DNA of 40,000 nt from Desulfocapsa sp. (GCA_013792135.1 VMSP01000101.1:1-40000), one strand, 5' to 3'; positions 17,964-27,539 are shown, numbered from the stretch's first letter. Notes: generated by a model not told the origin, from the sequence alone. Numbers and translations are program-made.

Positions 17964-19274
17964 ATGACAACCCTCTATTGGGAAGAAGAAATTGAGACTC
18001 TGCCTCGGGTCGGACTTGAGTCTATTCAATTGACCCGGCTGAAGCATCTGGTGGCCCGTGTCTATGCTACGGTTGCACCCTATCGGGTCAAGATGGATGC
18101 AGCCGGGATTAAACCCGCCGACATTCAGAGTCTTGCTGATCTGCAGAAACTGCCTTTTACGGTCAAGGATGACCTGCGGGACAACTATCCTTTTGGACTT
18201 TTTACCGTTCCCATGGATCAAGTGGTGCGGGTGCACGCTTCATCCGGTACCACTGGTAAACCGACCGTGGTCGGCTACACCAAAAAGGATATTGAGACCT
18301 GGGCCGGGGTTATGGCCCGTGCCTTGACCTGTGCCGGGGCTACTCGCCGGGATATGATCCATAATGCCTATGGTTATGGTCTGTTTACCGGCGGTCTTGG
18401 TGCCCATTACGGGGTTGAACGACTGGGGGCCACAGTTATACCTGTGTCCGGCGGTAACACCAAACGGCAGATTACCATCATGCAGGATTTTGGTTCCACT
18501 GTCCTTCTTGCCACCCCTTCCTATGCCCTCAATCTGGCCGATGCCATGCAAGAGCTGGGAGTTGATCCCAAAAGCTTGTCCCTACGCGTGGGAATCTTTG
18601 GTGCTGAACCCTGGAGTGAAAACATGCGCGATGAAGTGGAGCGCAAACTCAATATCAAAGCTGTAGATATTTACGGTCTTTCCGAGGTGATGGGTCCAGG
18701 AGTTGCCATGCAGTGTCTGGAGACGGGTCGTGGCATGCACATCTTTGAAGATCACTTCCTGCCTGAGATCATCGATCCCGATACTGGTGAAGTCCTGCCG
18801 CCGGGCGAGCAGGGAGAACTGGTGTTCACCACTCTGACCAAAGAGGCTTTTCCTTTGATCCGCTATCGGACCAAAGATATCTCCCAGCTCAATTATGAGA
18901 GGTGTGCCTGTGGCCGAACCATGGTCCGTATGGAAAAGATCACCGGCCGTACCGATGACATGCTGATCATCCGTGGAGTGAACGTATTCCCTTCTCAAGT
19001 GGAGCATGTGCTCATGGGAGTTGAGGGAGTGGAGCCCCACTATCAGATTGTGGTGAACCGGGAAGGCAATATGGACACCATGGCCGTAAATGTCGAGGTC
19101 AGTGAGGTCCTGTTCTCTGATGAGGTGAAGAACCTTGAGAAATTGACCCGTAAGATTCAGGCTGATATCAAGGATTTGCTTGGTGTAACCTGTAAAGTAC
19201 AATTGGTGGAGCCCCGAACCATTCAGCGCAGTGAGGGCAAAGCGCAGAGGGTTATTGATAATCGGAAAATTTAA
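17964..19274 (+). CDS. paaK: Phenylacetate-CoA ligase (copy 1)
   Basis: This 436-residue protein of the adenylate-forming superfamily activates phenylacetate (or related aryl-acetates) to the CoA thioester using ATP. The AMP/ATP loop is [19 protein letters not shown] (about 92-110). The adenylation motif [11 protein letters not shown], the [14 protein letters not shown] block and the late [21 protein letters not shown] hinge are all intact. The C-terminal catalytic-lysine segment is [11 protein letters not shown] 17964 is chosen, 6 nt after AGGAG; a GTG directly before it is an alternative. It follows iorB by 61 bp, linking it to aryl-acetyl-CoA produced by IorAB. A second copy lies at 24731, after the liv genes. 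Confidence 0.94.
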   Translation: MTTLYWEEEIETLPRVGLESIQLTRLKHLVARVYATVAPYRVKMDAAGIKPADIQSLADLQKLPFTVKDDLRDNYPFGLFTVPMDQVVRVHASSGTTGKPTVVGYTKKDIETWAGVMARALTCAGATRRDMIHNAYGYGLFTGGLGAHYGVERLGATVIPVSGGNTKRQITIMQDFGSTVLLATPSYALNLADAMQELGVDPKSLSLRVGIFGAEPWSENMRDEVERKLNIKAVDIYGLSEVMGPGVAMQCLETGRGMHIFEDHFLPEIIDPDTGEVLPPGEQGELVFTTLTKEAFPLIRYRTKDISQLNYERCACGRTMVRMEKITGRTDDMLIIRGVNVFPSQVEHVLMGVEGVEPHYQIVVNREGNMDTMAVNVEVSEVLFSDEVKNLEKLTRKIQADIKDLLGVTCKVQLVEPRTIQRSEGKAQRVIDNRKI

Positions 19275-19365
19275 GGCACTCGGTTTGTTGAGTCTGTAGT
19301 TCTTTTAGGCTGTTAACTAAGCCCTTACAGGATATCCACCTTTTCAAAATCCAGGAGGATTTGTC

Positions 19366-19797
19366 ATGCGTGTAGAACAGATTGCTGTTTTTTTGGAGAA
19401 TAAATCTGGCCGACTGGCAGAGATCACTGCAACGCTTGCCGATAATGGCGTTAATATCCGGGCATTGTCTGTAGCTGATACCGCTGACTTTGGTATCCTG
19501 CGGTTAATCGTTGATGATGTGGCAAAAGCCAAAAAGGTTTTGAAGGCAAATGGCTTTACGGTTGGGATTACTAATGTTATTGCAGTTGAGGTGGCTGACC
19601 GTAGTGGTGGCCTGGCGAAAGTTTTAAAGACCATTGAAAAGGCCGGTCTGAATGTTGAGTATATGTATGCTTTTGTTAATAGAAGTGGGGAAAATGCGGT
19701 GCTGATCTTCCGTTTTGATGAGACGGATCGGGCCATTGCCGCATTGCAGCAGGACGGATTCACGATTTTGAGCGGGGCCCAGATCTGCGCCCTGTAA
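19366..19797 (+). CDS. Tandem ACT-domain protein
   Basis: The 143-residue protein consists of two ACT domains and nothing else. The first (about 1-70) begins [22 protein letters not shown] with NIRALSVAD. The second (about 71-143) begins [18 protein letters not shown] with [11 protein letters not shown] domains bind amino acids and act as allosteric sensors. Here the gene sits between phenylacetate-CoA ligase and the livK substrate-binding protein, so it may sense an imported amino acid; the partner is unknown. A strong AGGAGG RBS precedes the ATG. ACT-only proteins beside paaK genes are a recurring arrangement in anaerobes. Confidence 0.9.
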   Translation: MRVEQIAVFLENKSGRLAEITATLADNGVNIRALSVADTADFGILRLIVDDVAKAKKVLKANGFTVGITNVIAVEVADRSGGLAKVLKTIEKAGLNVEYMYAFVNRSGENAVLIFRFDETDRAIAALQQDGFTILSGAQICAL

Positions 19798-19805
19798 AGT
19801 AAGAT

Positions 19806-19829
19806 GGATGGGGAAACAACTTCCCATCC
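19806..19829 (+). other. RNA hairpin between the ACT gene and livK
   Basis: GGATGGGGA pairs with TTCCCATCC around a 6-nt loop (AACAAC), starting 8 bp after the ACT stop. No T-run follows, so it is more likely a transcript-stabilising or processing hairpin than a terminator. Confidence 0.5.
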
Positions 19830-19863
19830 GGATAACAAAGCAAACTATGAAAAGGGGAAACGT

Positions 19864-21015
19864 ATGAAAAAAATGGTATCAAAAGTTATGATGGGGGCCG
19901 CGGCCTTGAGTCTGATGCTGGCCCCTGCTGCCTGGGCTGAGAATATCAAGGTGGGAGCGATTCTGGCGGTAACCGGTCCCGCATCCTTTTTGGGTGGTCC
20001 GGAGGCCAGAACTCTGGAAATGATAGTGGCTGACATCAATGCCAAGGGTGGAATCAATGGGAATCCTGTTGAGCTGATTATTAAAGATTCAGCGGCGAAT
20101 CCTGAGAAAGCTGTTTCTTTTGCCAAGCAGCTGATTGAGGAAGATAAGGTTCTTGCCATTGTTGGGCCTTCCACCAGTGGTGAGACCATGCAGATCAAGA
20201 AGATTGCCGAGGATGGCAAAACTCCGCTTCTTTCCTGTGCTGCCGCCGAGGTGATTGTTGATCCGGTCGCTTCATATGTGTTCAAGACCCCCCAGAAAGA
20301 CTCCGATGCCGTGAAGATGATCTACAAGGAGATGAATAAACTTGGGTTGTTTAATGTTGCGGTTCTGGCCGATAATACCGGATTTGGCAAGGCCGGTGCC
20401 GAGCAGTTGGCAAAAATTGCCCCTGAGTTCGGGATCAAAATTGTCGAAAAAGAGAGTTATGACACAAAAGATAGTGATCTGACGGCGCCAGTCGCCAAGA
20501 TCAAGGCCAACAAAGATGTACAGGCCGTTATCAACTGGTCGGTTGCACCTGCTCAATCTATCGTGGTGAAGAATATTCGTCAGGCAGGGTGGAATGTCCC
20601 CATTTTCCAGAGTCATGGTTTTGGTAATATCAAGTTTGTTGAGGTTGCCGGTGCCGCTGCTGAAGGTGTTATTTTCCCTGCGGGTCGTCTGTTGATTGCC
20701 GCTGACCTGCCCGCTGATAATCCTCAGAAAGAGTTGCTGACTCAGTATAAAAAGAACTATGAAGCAAAGTATAAAGAAAATGTCTCCACCTTTGGTGGTC
20801 ATGCCTATGATGCCATGGTGATCCTTGAGGCAGCGGTTAAGGTCGGAGGTAATGACCGGGCTAAAGTACGTGCAGCCATTGAGGGACTCCAGAATCTCCC
20901 TGGAACCGCCGGCGTCTTTTCTTTCTCTGCCAAGGATCATAATGGGTTGACCATTGATGCCTTCCAGATGATGACCGTAAAAAATGGCAAGTTTGTTGCT
21001 TATAGCGGAAAATAA
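19864..21015 (+). CDS. livK: Branched-chain amino-acid ABC transporter, periplasmic binding protein
   Basis: The 383-residue product has a clear signal peptide (about residues 1-25, ending PAAWA) and the type I periplasmic-binding fold of the Leu/Ile/Val family. Family blocks are VGAILAVTGPASFLGGPEARTLEMIVADINAKGGINGNPVEL, LAIVGPSTSGETMQI and the VNAVINWS-like region at about 215-225. A GGGG element precedes ATG 19864; the frame is open further upstream but that part lacks an RBS and a signal sequence. It is the first of five transporter genes. The ligand may be branched-chain or aromatic amino acids, or aryl-acids, given the iorAB/paaK neighbours. Confidence 0.94.
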   Translation: MKKMVSKVMMGAAALSLMLAPAAWAENIKVGAILAVTGPASFLGGPEARTLEMIVADINAKGGINGNPVELIIKDSAANPEKAVSFAKQLIEEDKVLAIVGPSTSGETMQIKKIAEDGKTPLLSCAAAEVIVDPVASYVFKTPQKDSDAVKMIYKEMNKLGLFNVAVLADNTGFGKAGAEQLAKIAPEFGIKIVEKESYDTKDSDLTAPVAKIKANKDVQAVINWSVAPAQSIVVKNIRQAGWNVPIFQSHGFGNIKFVEVAGAAAEGVIFPAGRLLIAADLPADNPQKELLTQYKKNYEAKYKENVSTFGGHAYDAMVILEAAVKVGGNDRAKVRAAIEGLQNLPGTAGVFSFSAKDHNGLTIDAFQMMTVKNGKFVAYSGK

Positions 21016-21026
21016 GTGCCCGATAC

Positions 21027-21057
21027 GGGCTGGGAGATTGTTTCCCGGCCCTTTTTT
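21027..21057 (+). terminator. Attenuating terminator between livK and livH
   Basis: GGGCTGGGA (21027-21035) pairs with TCCCGGCCC (21043-21051; one T-G wobble) around a 7-nt loop and is followed by six T. It lies 11 bp after the livK stop. Partial termination here would give excess binding protein over permease, as in other binding-protein operons. Confidence 0.75.
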
Positions 21058-21114
21058 AATACCGCCATTCTTCAGTCTTTTGTCTGATTCTCCGATCGGC
21101 CCTCGTATCTTTTT

Positions 21115-22005
21115 ATGACCACTGAGCTTTTTGTCCAGTATCTCTTTGCCGGAATTACCTACGGCAGTATTTATGCCATTGTCGCCATCGGCTTTAATAT
21201 TATTTATAACACCACGGGTATTATTAACTTTGCCCAAGGTGAGTTTGTCATGCTGGGGGGGATGATCTCCGTCAGCCTGCTGCCCTACATGCCACTGCCT
21301 CTTGCCATTGGACTGGCGGTACTTATTACCATGGTGGTTGGAGCATTGATTGAGATTGTCTTCATTCGCTGGCTTACAAGTCCATCGGTGTTGCGGATGA
21401 TCATTATCACCATCGGCATCTCCATTCTGACGCGCGAGGCGGCAGTGCATATCTGGGGAGAAAATATCCGCTCGCTTCCCTATTTTGCAGGCAATGAGAT
21501 CACCACCATTGGAGTTCTGGGGGCAAGAATTTCTCCACAGGTACTTTGGGTGGTTGGAGTCTGTGGGGTGATGGTTTGTACCTTGCATCTCTTTTTTAAA
21601 ATGACATCGGTCGGTCGGGAGATGCGTGCCTGCGCAGCCAATCGGACAGCGGCAATTCTCTGCGGAATCAATCCCCGGAATATGGTGACACTCTCTTTTG
21701 TCCTCAGCGCCGGTATGGGGGCGCTGGCGGGTTGTGTCATGTCACCTATCACCTATACCCAGTATGATATCGGTACCGGACTGGCCATTAAAGGATTTAC
21801 CGTGGCCATCCTTGGGGGTTTAGGAAATTCGGGCGGGGCGGTGGCGGCTGGTCTGTTGCTGGGGATTATCGAGGCTTTTTCGGTTTCTGTTGTTCCCCTT
21901 GCCTTTAAGGATGCCATTTCCATCGCCATTCTCCTGGTGATCCTTTTTGTTCGGCCGCATGGGATTTTTGGCTCCGGCGAAGCGGCCAGATTGAAGGCTT
22001 TTTAA
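21115..22005 (+). CDS. livH: Branched-chain amino-acid ABC transporter, permease LivH
   Basis: The 296-residue integral-membrane protein has about eight hydrophobic helices and the LivH signature near its N-terminus: FAGITYGSIYAIVAIGFNIIYNTTGIINFAQGEFVMLGG. The cytoplasmic loop GREMRACAANRTAAILCGINPRNMV couples to the ATPases, and the late helix block GGLGNSGGAVAAGLLLGIIEAF is typical. Length is standard. It pairs with LivM to form the channel. The RBS is weak. It follows the hairpin after livK. Confidence 0.95.
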   Translation: MTTELFVQYLFAGITYGSIYAIVAIGFNIIYNTTGIINFAQGEFVMLGGMISVSLLPYMPLPLAIGLAVLITMVVGALIEIVFIRWLTSPSVLRMIIITIGISILTREAAVHIWGENIRSLPYFAGNEITTIGVLGARISPQVLWVVGVCGVMVCTLHLFFKMTSVGREMRACAANRTAAILCGINPRNMVTLSFVLSAGMGALAGCVMSPITYTQYDIGTGLAIKGFTVAILGGLGNSGGAVAAGLLLGIIEAFSVSVVPLAFKDAISIAILLVILFVRPHGIFGSGEAARLKAF

Positions 22006-22064
22006 GAAAAGATGAAGAGAATATCTTGTCATCTCCTTGTTTCAAGTACGGGGCAGGTCCATTC

Positions 22065-23137
22065 ATGAAAAGGCTGCTTGCAATCCTCCCCCTGCTGATT
22101 GTTGTGGTGCTGATTCAGTTATTGACCACCTGGACCGGTACGCAGTTTTACCTGACGCAGATGACCATGGCTGCCTATTATTCGCTATTGATCATCGGAC
22201 TTTGTGTCCTCATGGGGTATGCGGGGCAGATATCGCTGGGCCATGCCGGTTTTTTTGCCATTGGCGGCTATCTTTCGGCCGCGCTGACCACCCGCAATCT
22301 TATGCCCTATGGGGAAGAGAATGGTTGGTGCGGCTCCTTGATGCAGGCGGTCTCCTGCAGTCAGGGAAAGATATGTATGGGGCTGACCTCCTGGTGGTTT
22401 GGCCCTGGGCCGCTGCCATCTTTGCGGTTCTGATTGCGGCCCTGATTGCCGTCCTGATCGGCATCCCGGTGTTGAAACTGAAGGGCCATTATCTGGCCAT
22501 GGCCACCTTGGGGTTTGGAATTATCATCTATCGCCTGGTCCTGGCCACCCCCTGGTTTGGGGAGGCGGACGGGATATCCGGGGTCCCTCCTTTTGAGTTG
22601 CTGCCGGGGTTAGTGGTTCGAGGAGATATCTCAGGGCGGGTGCAGAACTACTATATTGCCTGGGGTATGCTCATATTTGGTTTGTTTCTCTTGCTTAATT
22701 TGATTCATTCCAGGATTGGCAGGGCCTTGAGGGCGATTCATGGTTCTGAGGACGCCGCAGATGCTATGGGGGTGAATATCTCCCGTTTTAAACTGCAGAC
22801 CTTCGTTCTCTCTGCTGTTTTTGCCGCCATTGCCGGGATTCTACTCACGCATTTTAATGGTGGAATAGGCCCTTCTGAGGCCGGGGTGATGAAGTCAGTC
22901 CGCTATGTGGCCATTGTGGCGGTGGGCGGTATGGCCCATCTCTGGGGAGCCCTGATCATGGGGGTACTGCTTAATTTCCTGTCTCTGCGGGGTGTCTTTG
23001 GTTCCTATGATGACGCGGTGTTCGGTCTGATTTTAATCCTGATCATGCTCTTTGCTCCCAATGGTATTTTGACTCTTCTTCCTCGAAAAAAAGAACAGGC
23101 GCCAATGCAGGCAGCGCCGAAGGATGAGGAGGCATAG
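22065..23137 (+). pseudogene. livM: Branched-chain amino-acid ABC transporter, permease LivM, frameshifted
   Basis: LivM is split between two frames. The first part, from ATG 22065, reads MKRLLAILPLL and includes the family block GYAGQISLGHAGFFAIGGY. It runs off into a stop at 22431-22433. The second part, in the -1 frame, continues DLLVVWPWAAAIFAVLI, then LKLKGHYLAMATLGFG and the LivM C-terminus, ending at 23137. Switching near 22365-22400 restores a normal protein of about 357 residues. In the zero frame the codons at 22362-22370 read CAG GGA AAG, a G-GGA-AAG heptamer that permits -1 slippage in principle. The simplest explanations are an indel in the strain or a base lost in sequencing. 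All neighbouring liv genes are intact, which favours an error or recent mutation. Confidence 0.8.
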
Positions 23138-23144
23138 GGACGGT

Positions 23145-23900
23145 ATGGCGTTATTGGAGGTTGAAAATCTGCATCGCCGTTTTGGCGGATTGCATGCGGT
23201 CAGTGATGTGTCATTTCAGGTGGAGCCAGGTCAGATCAAGGCCGTAATTGGACCCAATGGGGCCGGTAAGACTACTCTGTTTAATCTGATCTCCGGTGCT
23301 CTGTCCCCAAGTTCCGGTGCTGTTCGCTTTCAGGGACTTGAAATCCAGGGGAAGCAGCCTCATGAAATCGCGGTTCGAGGTATGGCCAGAACTTACCAGA
23401 ATATCAAAATGTTTTCCGGCATGACGGCCTTGGAAAATGTTATGGTTGGTCGTCATATCCAGGGCCGGGCCGGATTTTTGGCCTCCATGTTCCATGCGCC
23501 ATGGACCTGGCCTGAGGAAAAAGGGACCCGTCAGAAATCGATGGAACTGCTGGAACTGCTGGAAATATCCGATTATGCCCATGTCGAGGCTACAAGCCTT
23601 GCCTTTGGCCAGCAGAGGGCGGTGGAACTGGCCAGGGCTCTGGCCATGGAACCGTCTCTGTTATTGCTGGATGAACCGGCTGCCGGTCTTAACATTTATG
23701 AAACTGCCGAAGTAGGACGACTGATCACCAGAATTCGTGATCTTGGGATTACGGTGTTGCTGGTTGAGCATGATATGTCTCTTGTCATGGATATCTCTGA
23801 TGAGATTGTAGTCCTGTGTTTTGGCCAGAAAATTGCCGAAGATCTTCCGCCTGCCATCCAGAAGAATCCGGAAGTCGTCAAGATCTATCTTGGTGAGTAG
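23145..23900 (+). CDS. livG: Branched-chain amino-acid ABC transporter, ATPase LivG
   Basis: The 251-residue cytoplasmic ATPase has Walker A GPNGAGKTT (about 36-44), the LivG-type signature LAFGQQRAVELARALA, and Walker B LLLLDEPAAGLN followed by VEHDM. ATG 23145 starts 8 bp after the livM stop, with AGGGA just upstream. An upstream in-frame ATG at 23124 lies inside livM and is less likely. It works as a heterodimer with LivF on the LivH/LivM channel. Confidence 0.95.
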   Translation: MALLEVENLHRRFGGLHAVSDVSFQVEPGQIKAVIGPNGAGKTTLFNLISGALSPSSGAVRFQGLEIQGKQPHEIAVRGMARTYQNIKMFSGMTALENVMVGRHIQGRAGFLASMFHAPWTWPEEKGTRQKSMELLELLEISDYAHVEATSLAFGQQRAVELARALAMEPSLLLLDEPAAGLNIYETAEVGRLITRIRDLGITVLLVEHDMSLVMDISDEIVVLCFGQKIAEDLPPAIQKNPEVVKIYLGE

Positions 23901-23949
23901 AAAAGGGAGAAGGTTGTGCCTCTTATAGAGGTTTTAACTCTTTTGCATT

Positions 23950-24684
23950 ATGCTGAAAATTCGAAATCTGGAATCTGGGTACGGTAAAATCAAGGTGCTC
24001 AAACACGTTTCCATGCATGTTGACAGTGGTGAGATTGTGACCATTATCGGTGCCAACGGTGCGGGAAAGACGACCTTGTTGGCCACCATCGCCGGTCTGG
24101 TCAAGGCCCAGGCTGGAGATATTGTTTTCCAGGAACAGAACCTGTGTGTGCTTTCAGCGGAGAAAATTCCATTCCTGGGATGTGTGATGGTTCCTGAGGG
24201 CAGGCAGGTCTTTGCCACCATGAGTGTGGAAGAGAATCTCATTCTTGGGGCTCATGTCCTGCAGAAACAGGGACATCAGATCGTAGATGAGCTGCTGGAT
24301 CATCAGTATGGACTTTTTCCGGTGCTGAGGGACCGTAAAGATCAGTTGGCAGGAACCTTGTCCGGGGGGGAACAGCAGATGCTGGCTATGGGGAGGGCAC
24401 TCATGTCCCGACCGAAGCTGGTAATGATGGATGAGCCGTCCACCGGACTGGCGCCGTTGATTGTCAAAGAGATCTTCCAGATCATAGTCAGGTTGCGTGA
24501 TGAGGGCAAGACCGTGTTGCTGGTTGAGCAGAATGCAAAGGCTGCCCTAGCCATTGCCGATCGGGGCTACGTTCTTGAGACCGGCAAGGTGATCTTGCAG
24601 GGCCCTGCCGATGATCTGTTGAACAACCAGGATGTGCAGCGGGCCTATCTCGGACGAGAGAAAATAGAGGAAGCATCAAAATGA
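23950..24684 (+). CDS. livF: Branched-chain amino-acid ABC transporter, ATPase LivF
   Basis: The 244-residue ATPase has Walker A GANGAGKTT (about 34-42), the signature TLSGGEQQMLAMGRALMSRP, Walker B LVMMDEPSTGLAP typical of LivF, and the H-loop region LLVEQNAKAAL. CVMVPEGRQVFATMSVEENL is the standard LivF Q-loop neighbourhood. It follows livG by 49 bp and precedes the second phenylacetate-CoA ligase by 46 bp, so it is probably in the same transcript. Confidence 0.96.
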   Translation: MLKIRNLESGYGKIKVLKHVSMHVDSGEIVTIIGANGAGKTTLLATIAGLVKAQAGDIVFQEQNLCVLSAEKIPFLGCVMVPEGRQVFATMSVEENLILGAHVLQKQGHQIVDELLDHQYGLFPVLRDRKDQLAGTLSGGEQQMLAMGRALMSRPKLVMMDEPSTGLAPLIVKEIFQIIVRLRDEGKTVLLVEQNAKAALAIADRGYVLETGKVILQGPADDLLNNQDVQRAYLGREKIEEASK

Positions 24685-24730
24685 GTTTTTTATCATGTTG
24701 AAATTTAACCCTTAAAGGCGGCCGATTATC

Positions 24731-26029
24731 ATGTACTGGCAACAGGAAAAAGAGTGTATGTCCAGAGCTGACCTGGAGCAGTTACAGTTGGAACGACTGC
24801 AGTCAACTCTCTACCGGGTGGGTACCCATGTCTCGTTTTACCGGCAGAAGTTCAGGGAGATGAAACTTGACTTTGACAGTTTTAACTCCCTGGCGGATAT
24901 TCGTAAACTGCCATTTACCATGAAGCAGGATCTGCGGGATAGCTACCCCTACGGCATGTTTGCCGTGCCCTTGCGTGAGGTGGTACGGATCCATTCCTCG
25001 TCGGGCACCACCGGAATGGCAACAGTGGTTGGCTATACCCGCAATGATATTAAAAATTGGGCGGATCTGGTGGCCAGGATCCTGACTGCAGCCGGACTCA
25101 CCGCTGATGATGTGATTCAGATTGCCTTCGGTTATGGTCTCTTTACCGGTGGTTTTGGTCTTCATTACGGTGCGGAACGGCTGGGTGCCTCGGTTATTCC
25201 AATCTCTTCCGGCAACACCAAACGTCAAATCCAGATAATGCAGGATTTCAAAACCACGGCCTTGGTCTGCACTCCCTCTTATGCTCTCAATATAGCCGAT
25301 GTCATGCTGGATATGGGGATCAATCCCAGCGGCCTGTCCTTGAAGTTTGGTCTCTTCGGGGCTGAACCCTGGTCTGAGGCCATGCGTCGGGAGATCAATG
25401 AAAAGCTGGGTATACAGTCCACCGATAATTACGGTCTCTCCGAGGTAATGGGGCCGGGTGTAGCGGGTGAGTGTCAGGAGTGTAATGGTCTGCATATTAA
25501 TGAGGATCATTTCCTGGTGGAGGTTCTTGATCCTGAAACCCTGGAACCGGTAAAACCTGGTGAAATCGGGGAACTGGTGATTACTACTTTGACCAAGGAG
25601 GCCTTCCCGGTCATTCGTTACCGGACCCGCGACTTGACTCGACTGCTTCCCGAACCCTGCCCTTGTGGCCGTACCTTTACCCGGATGCACCGGATTCTTG
25701 GACGGACCGATGATATGTTGATCATTAAGGGCGTTAATGTCTTCCCTACTCAGATAGAGTCGGTGCTCTTTGACATTGACGGTACCGCACCCCATTATCG
25801 GATTATAGTGGAGCGTGAAAATCATCAGGACCGAGCCACGGTTTTGGTTGAGGTTAAGGAATCCTATCTCTTTGATCAGATGAAGAAGCAGAGTGCCCTT
25901 ATTGAGACCATCAAGTCCCGACTGGCCTCGGAACTTGGTATCGGTGTGGCGGTGAAGTTGGTGGAGGAAAAAACCTTGGAACGCTTTGAAGGGAAGGGCC
26001 AACGGGTCATTGATAAAAGAAAAATTTAA
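24731..26029 (+). CDS. paaK: Phenylacetate-CoA ligase (copy 2)
   Basis: The 432-residue adenylate-forming ligase is collinear with the copy at 17964 and shares its blocks: [70 protein letters not shown] and a C-terminal FEGKGQRVIDKRKI with the catalytic Lys. The copies differ around the substrate half (for example the Asn in DNYGLSE against Ile in DIYGLSE), so they may prefer different aryl-acids. An AAGGCGG element precedes the ATG. It closes the ior-paaK-ACT-liv run. The specific substrate cannot be told from sequence. Confidence 0.93.
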   Translation: MYWQQEKECMSRADLEQLQLERLQSTLYRVGTHVSFYRQKFREMKLDFDSFNSLADIRKLPFTMKQDLRDSYPYGMFAVPLREVVRIHSSSGTTGMATVVGYTRNDIKNWADLVARILTAAGLTADDVIQIAFGYGLFTGGFGLHYGAERLGASVIPISSGNTKRQIQIMQDFKTTALVCTPSYALNIADVMLDMGINPSGLSLKFGLFGAEPWSEAMRREINEKLGIQSTDNYGLSEVMGPGVAGECQECNGLHINEDHFLVEVLDPETLEPVKPGEIGELVITTLTKEAFPVIRYRTRDLTRLLPEPCPCGRTFTRMHRILGRTDDMLIIKGVNVFPTQIESVLFDIDGTAPHYRIIVERENHQDRATVLVEVKESYLFDQMKKQSALIETIKSRLASELGIGVAVKLVEEKTLERFEGKGQRVIDKRKI

Positions 26030-26122
26030 GACGTTTTTAATATATTAAACCCCTTGCAGAAGTGTGTCACTTTCAAGGCACCCTTAAATGAGAAATTTCC
26101 TGAATCTTCGAACTATTTTATC

Positions 26123-26830
26123 ATGCGTTTAAATAACCGAGCGTCAGACAGCCTTCGGCCTGTTTCTGTGGAATGGAATATTCAGCCCAGCGCTGATGCC
26201 TCCCTTTTGATTCGTACCGGCAATACCCATGTCATCTGCGGGGTCTCCATTGAGGAGAAGGTTCCTCCTTTTTTGAAAGAGAGCGGCGGTGGCTGGATCA
26301 CTGCCGAATACGGAATGTTGCCTTGTGCCACTTCCTCTCGTTATAAAAGGGAAGGGGCGAGCGGCAAATCCGGACGAACGCATGAGATCCAGCGGCTCAT
26401 TGGTCGCAGTCTGCGGATGATGGTAGATTTGACGCAGCTTGGAGAGAGAACCCTGCGTGTGGACTGTGATGTGTTGAATGCCGATGGCGGAACACGTACT
26501 GCCTCTATAACCGGGGCAGCCCTTGCCGTCCGGGCGGCTCTTGCTAAAATGGTTGCCGATGGAAGACTCGCCATTATGCCCGATATAATGCCGATTGCTG
26601 CTATCTCTGTGGGGATTGTGAAGGGGGTGCCGCTTCTGGATCTGGATTATGCTGAAGATTCACAGGCAGAGGCAGATGCCAATTTTGTGATGAGTGGCGA
26701 TAAGCATTGGATTGAGATACAGTCCACTGCTGAAGGGGCACCTTTCAGTCATGATGCCTTTCTACAGATGACCACTCTGGCCCAGAAAGGGATTCAGGAA
26801 CTGTTTAGTCTGTGGTCGGACCAGAGCTGA
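26123..26830 (+). CDS. rph: Ribonuclease PH
   Basis: The 235-residue protein is a phosphate-dependent 3' to 5' exoribonuclease that trims tRNA 3' ends. RNase PH landmarks are visible: N-terminal [67 protein letters not shown] (RNA- and phosphate-binding arginines), [26 protein letters not shown], and [21 protein letters not shown] 26123 fits the family start; the frame extends to a TTG at 26054 with no support. It has no usual rdgB partner directly downstream. Confidence 0.95.
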   Translation: MRLNNRASDSLRPVSVEWNIQPSADASLLIRTGNTHVICGVSIEEKVPPFLKESGGGWITAEYGMLPCATSSRYKREGASGKSGRTHEIQRLIGRSLRMMVDLTQLGERTLRVDCDVLNADGGTRTASITGAALAVRAALAKMVADGRLAIMPDIMPIAAISVGIVKGVPLLDLDYAEDSQAEADANFVMSGDKHWIEIQSTAEGAPFSHDAFLQMTTLAQKGIQELFSLWSDQS

Positions 26831-26888
26831 AGGGCTCCCCTGTGCGTAGCCTCATTCCTTATGATATGAAGTTGTCTTGCTGACTATA

Positions 26889-26938
26889 AAGGAAACGGTT
26901 ATCTTTCAGATAATGTCATCCACAATAAGCGTTTCCTT
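26889..26938 (-). other. Inverted repeat at the 3' end of the small minus-strand gene
   Basis: AAGGAAACG (26889-26897) and CGTTTCCTT (26930-26938) are perfect inverted repeats. They flank an inner TTATC-TTTCA-GATAA hairpin that spans the stop codon of the minus-strand ORF. On the minus strand the right-hand arm is followed by TATAG, not a T-run, so a terminator function is only possible. It lies between the rph end and the convergent gene. Confidence 0.35.
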
Positions 26939-27235
26939 GCCGATTTTTTGACGTATCTGTTGGCGCTGTCGAAGTTTAATTTGAGCATCGTACGGAAGCT
27001 CTGTGGACATGATGATATTTTTACTTACCAGCAGATTAATGAGGTCTTCTACTATTCGCATTACCCCTACATCTGTTGATGCAAGGAATTGAATAATAGA
27101 GTCGTTTGTTTTTGCATGTAAAAGAAATTCGAGAATTTCATCATCCACCGCTTCTTTCAGCTCCATTTCCGCTGTCTCGGCTTCACGTCGTACCGCAACG
27201 ATGTTTCCTTTTTGATCTCTTTCCACATAAAGCAT
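26906..27235 (-). CDS. Small conserved-looking hypothetical protein
   Basis: The 109-residue product begins MLYVERDQKGNIVAVRRE, a short beta-hairpin-like start seen in small proteins of unknown function. A charged, helical middle (about 25-85: AEMELKEAVDDEILEFLL and a VGVMRIVEDLINLLVSKNIIM helix) follows. It ends in a basic and acidic tail. No membrane segment or signal peptide is present. ATG 27235 is chosen because AGGAG lies 7 nt upstream; a TTG six codons earlier has no RBS. It is transcribed divergently from the type I secretion operon. No function is proposed. Confidence 0.75.
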   Translation of the reverse strand: MLYVERDQKGNIVAVRREAETAEMELKEAVDDEILEFLLHAKTNDSIIQFLASTDVGVMRIVEDLINLLVSKNIIMSTELPYDAQIKLRQRQQIRQKIGKETLIVDDII

Positions 27236-27378
27236 CTCAGCACTCCTTTGCAACCGGATAGTCTATCGTCCTGGCCAGTGACCGGAAGCTAGATGAATTT
27301 CATACCTTACATTACTCTCCGCTCAGGTTATCCAGAACGGAGTTATTATAAGAAAAAATGTATTGTGATATTTTCTCG

Positions 27379-27409
27379 TTGATATATTTGACGCTTCAGA
27401 CTCTATAAT
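27379..27409 (+). promoter_or_regulatory. Candidate promoter of the type I secretion operon
   Basis: TTGATA (27379-27384) and a perfect TATAAT (27404-27409) face the secretion operon with a long 19-bp spacing. The start codon is 130 bp downstream, leaving a long leader. The spacing is suboptimal, so this is a candidate only. Confidence 0.35.
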
Positions 27410-27539
27410 GCTACTATAACATATCATTGTTGGGCTAAAAAGAGATAGTCTCAATCTGTTTGTTTTTGTCGATATACCCTATCGTAGGATTCATGCAATC
27501 AAACAATATATATCGTTTTAGATGTTTTTGTGGACATAG

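Noticed and set aside
20272-21588. 438-residue minus-strand ORF
   Set aside because: It overlaps the intact livK and livH genes; its His/Asn/Gly-rich composition is that of an antisense shadow.
24803-26002. 399-residue minus-strand ORF
   Set aside because: It is fully antisense to the intact second phenylacetate-CoA ligase and has no recognisable motifs or RBS.
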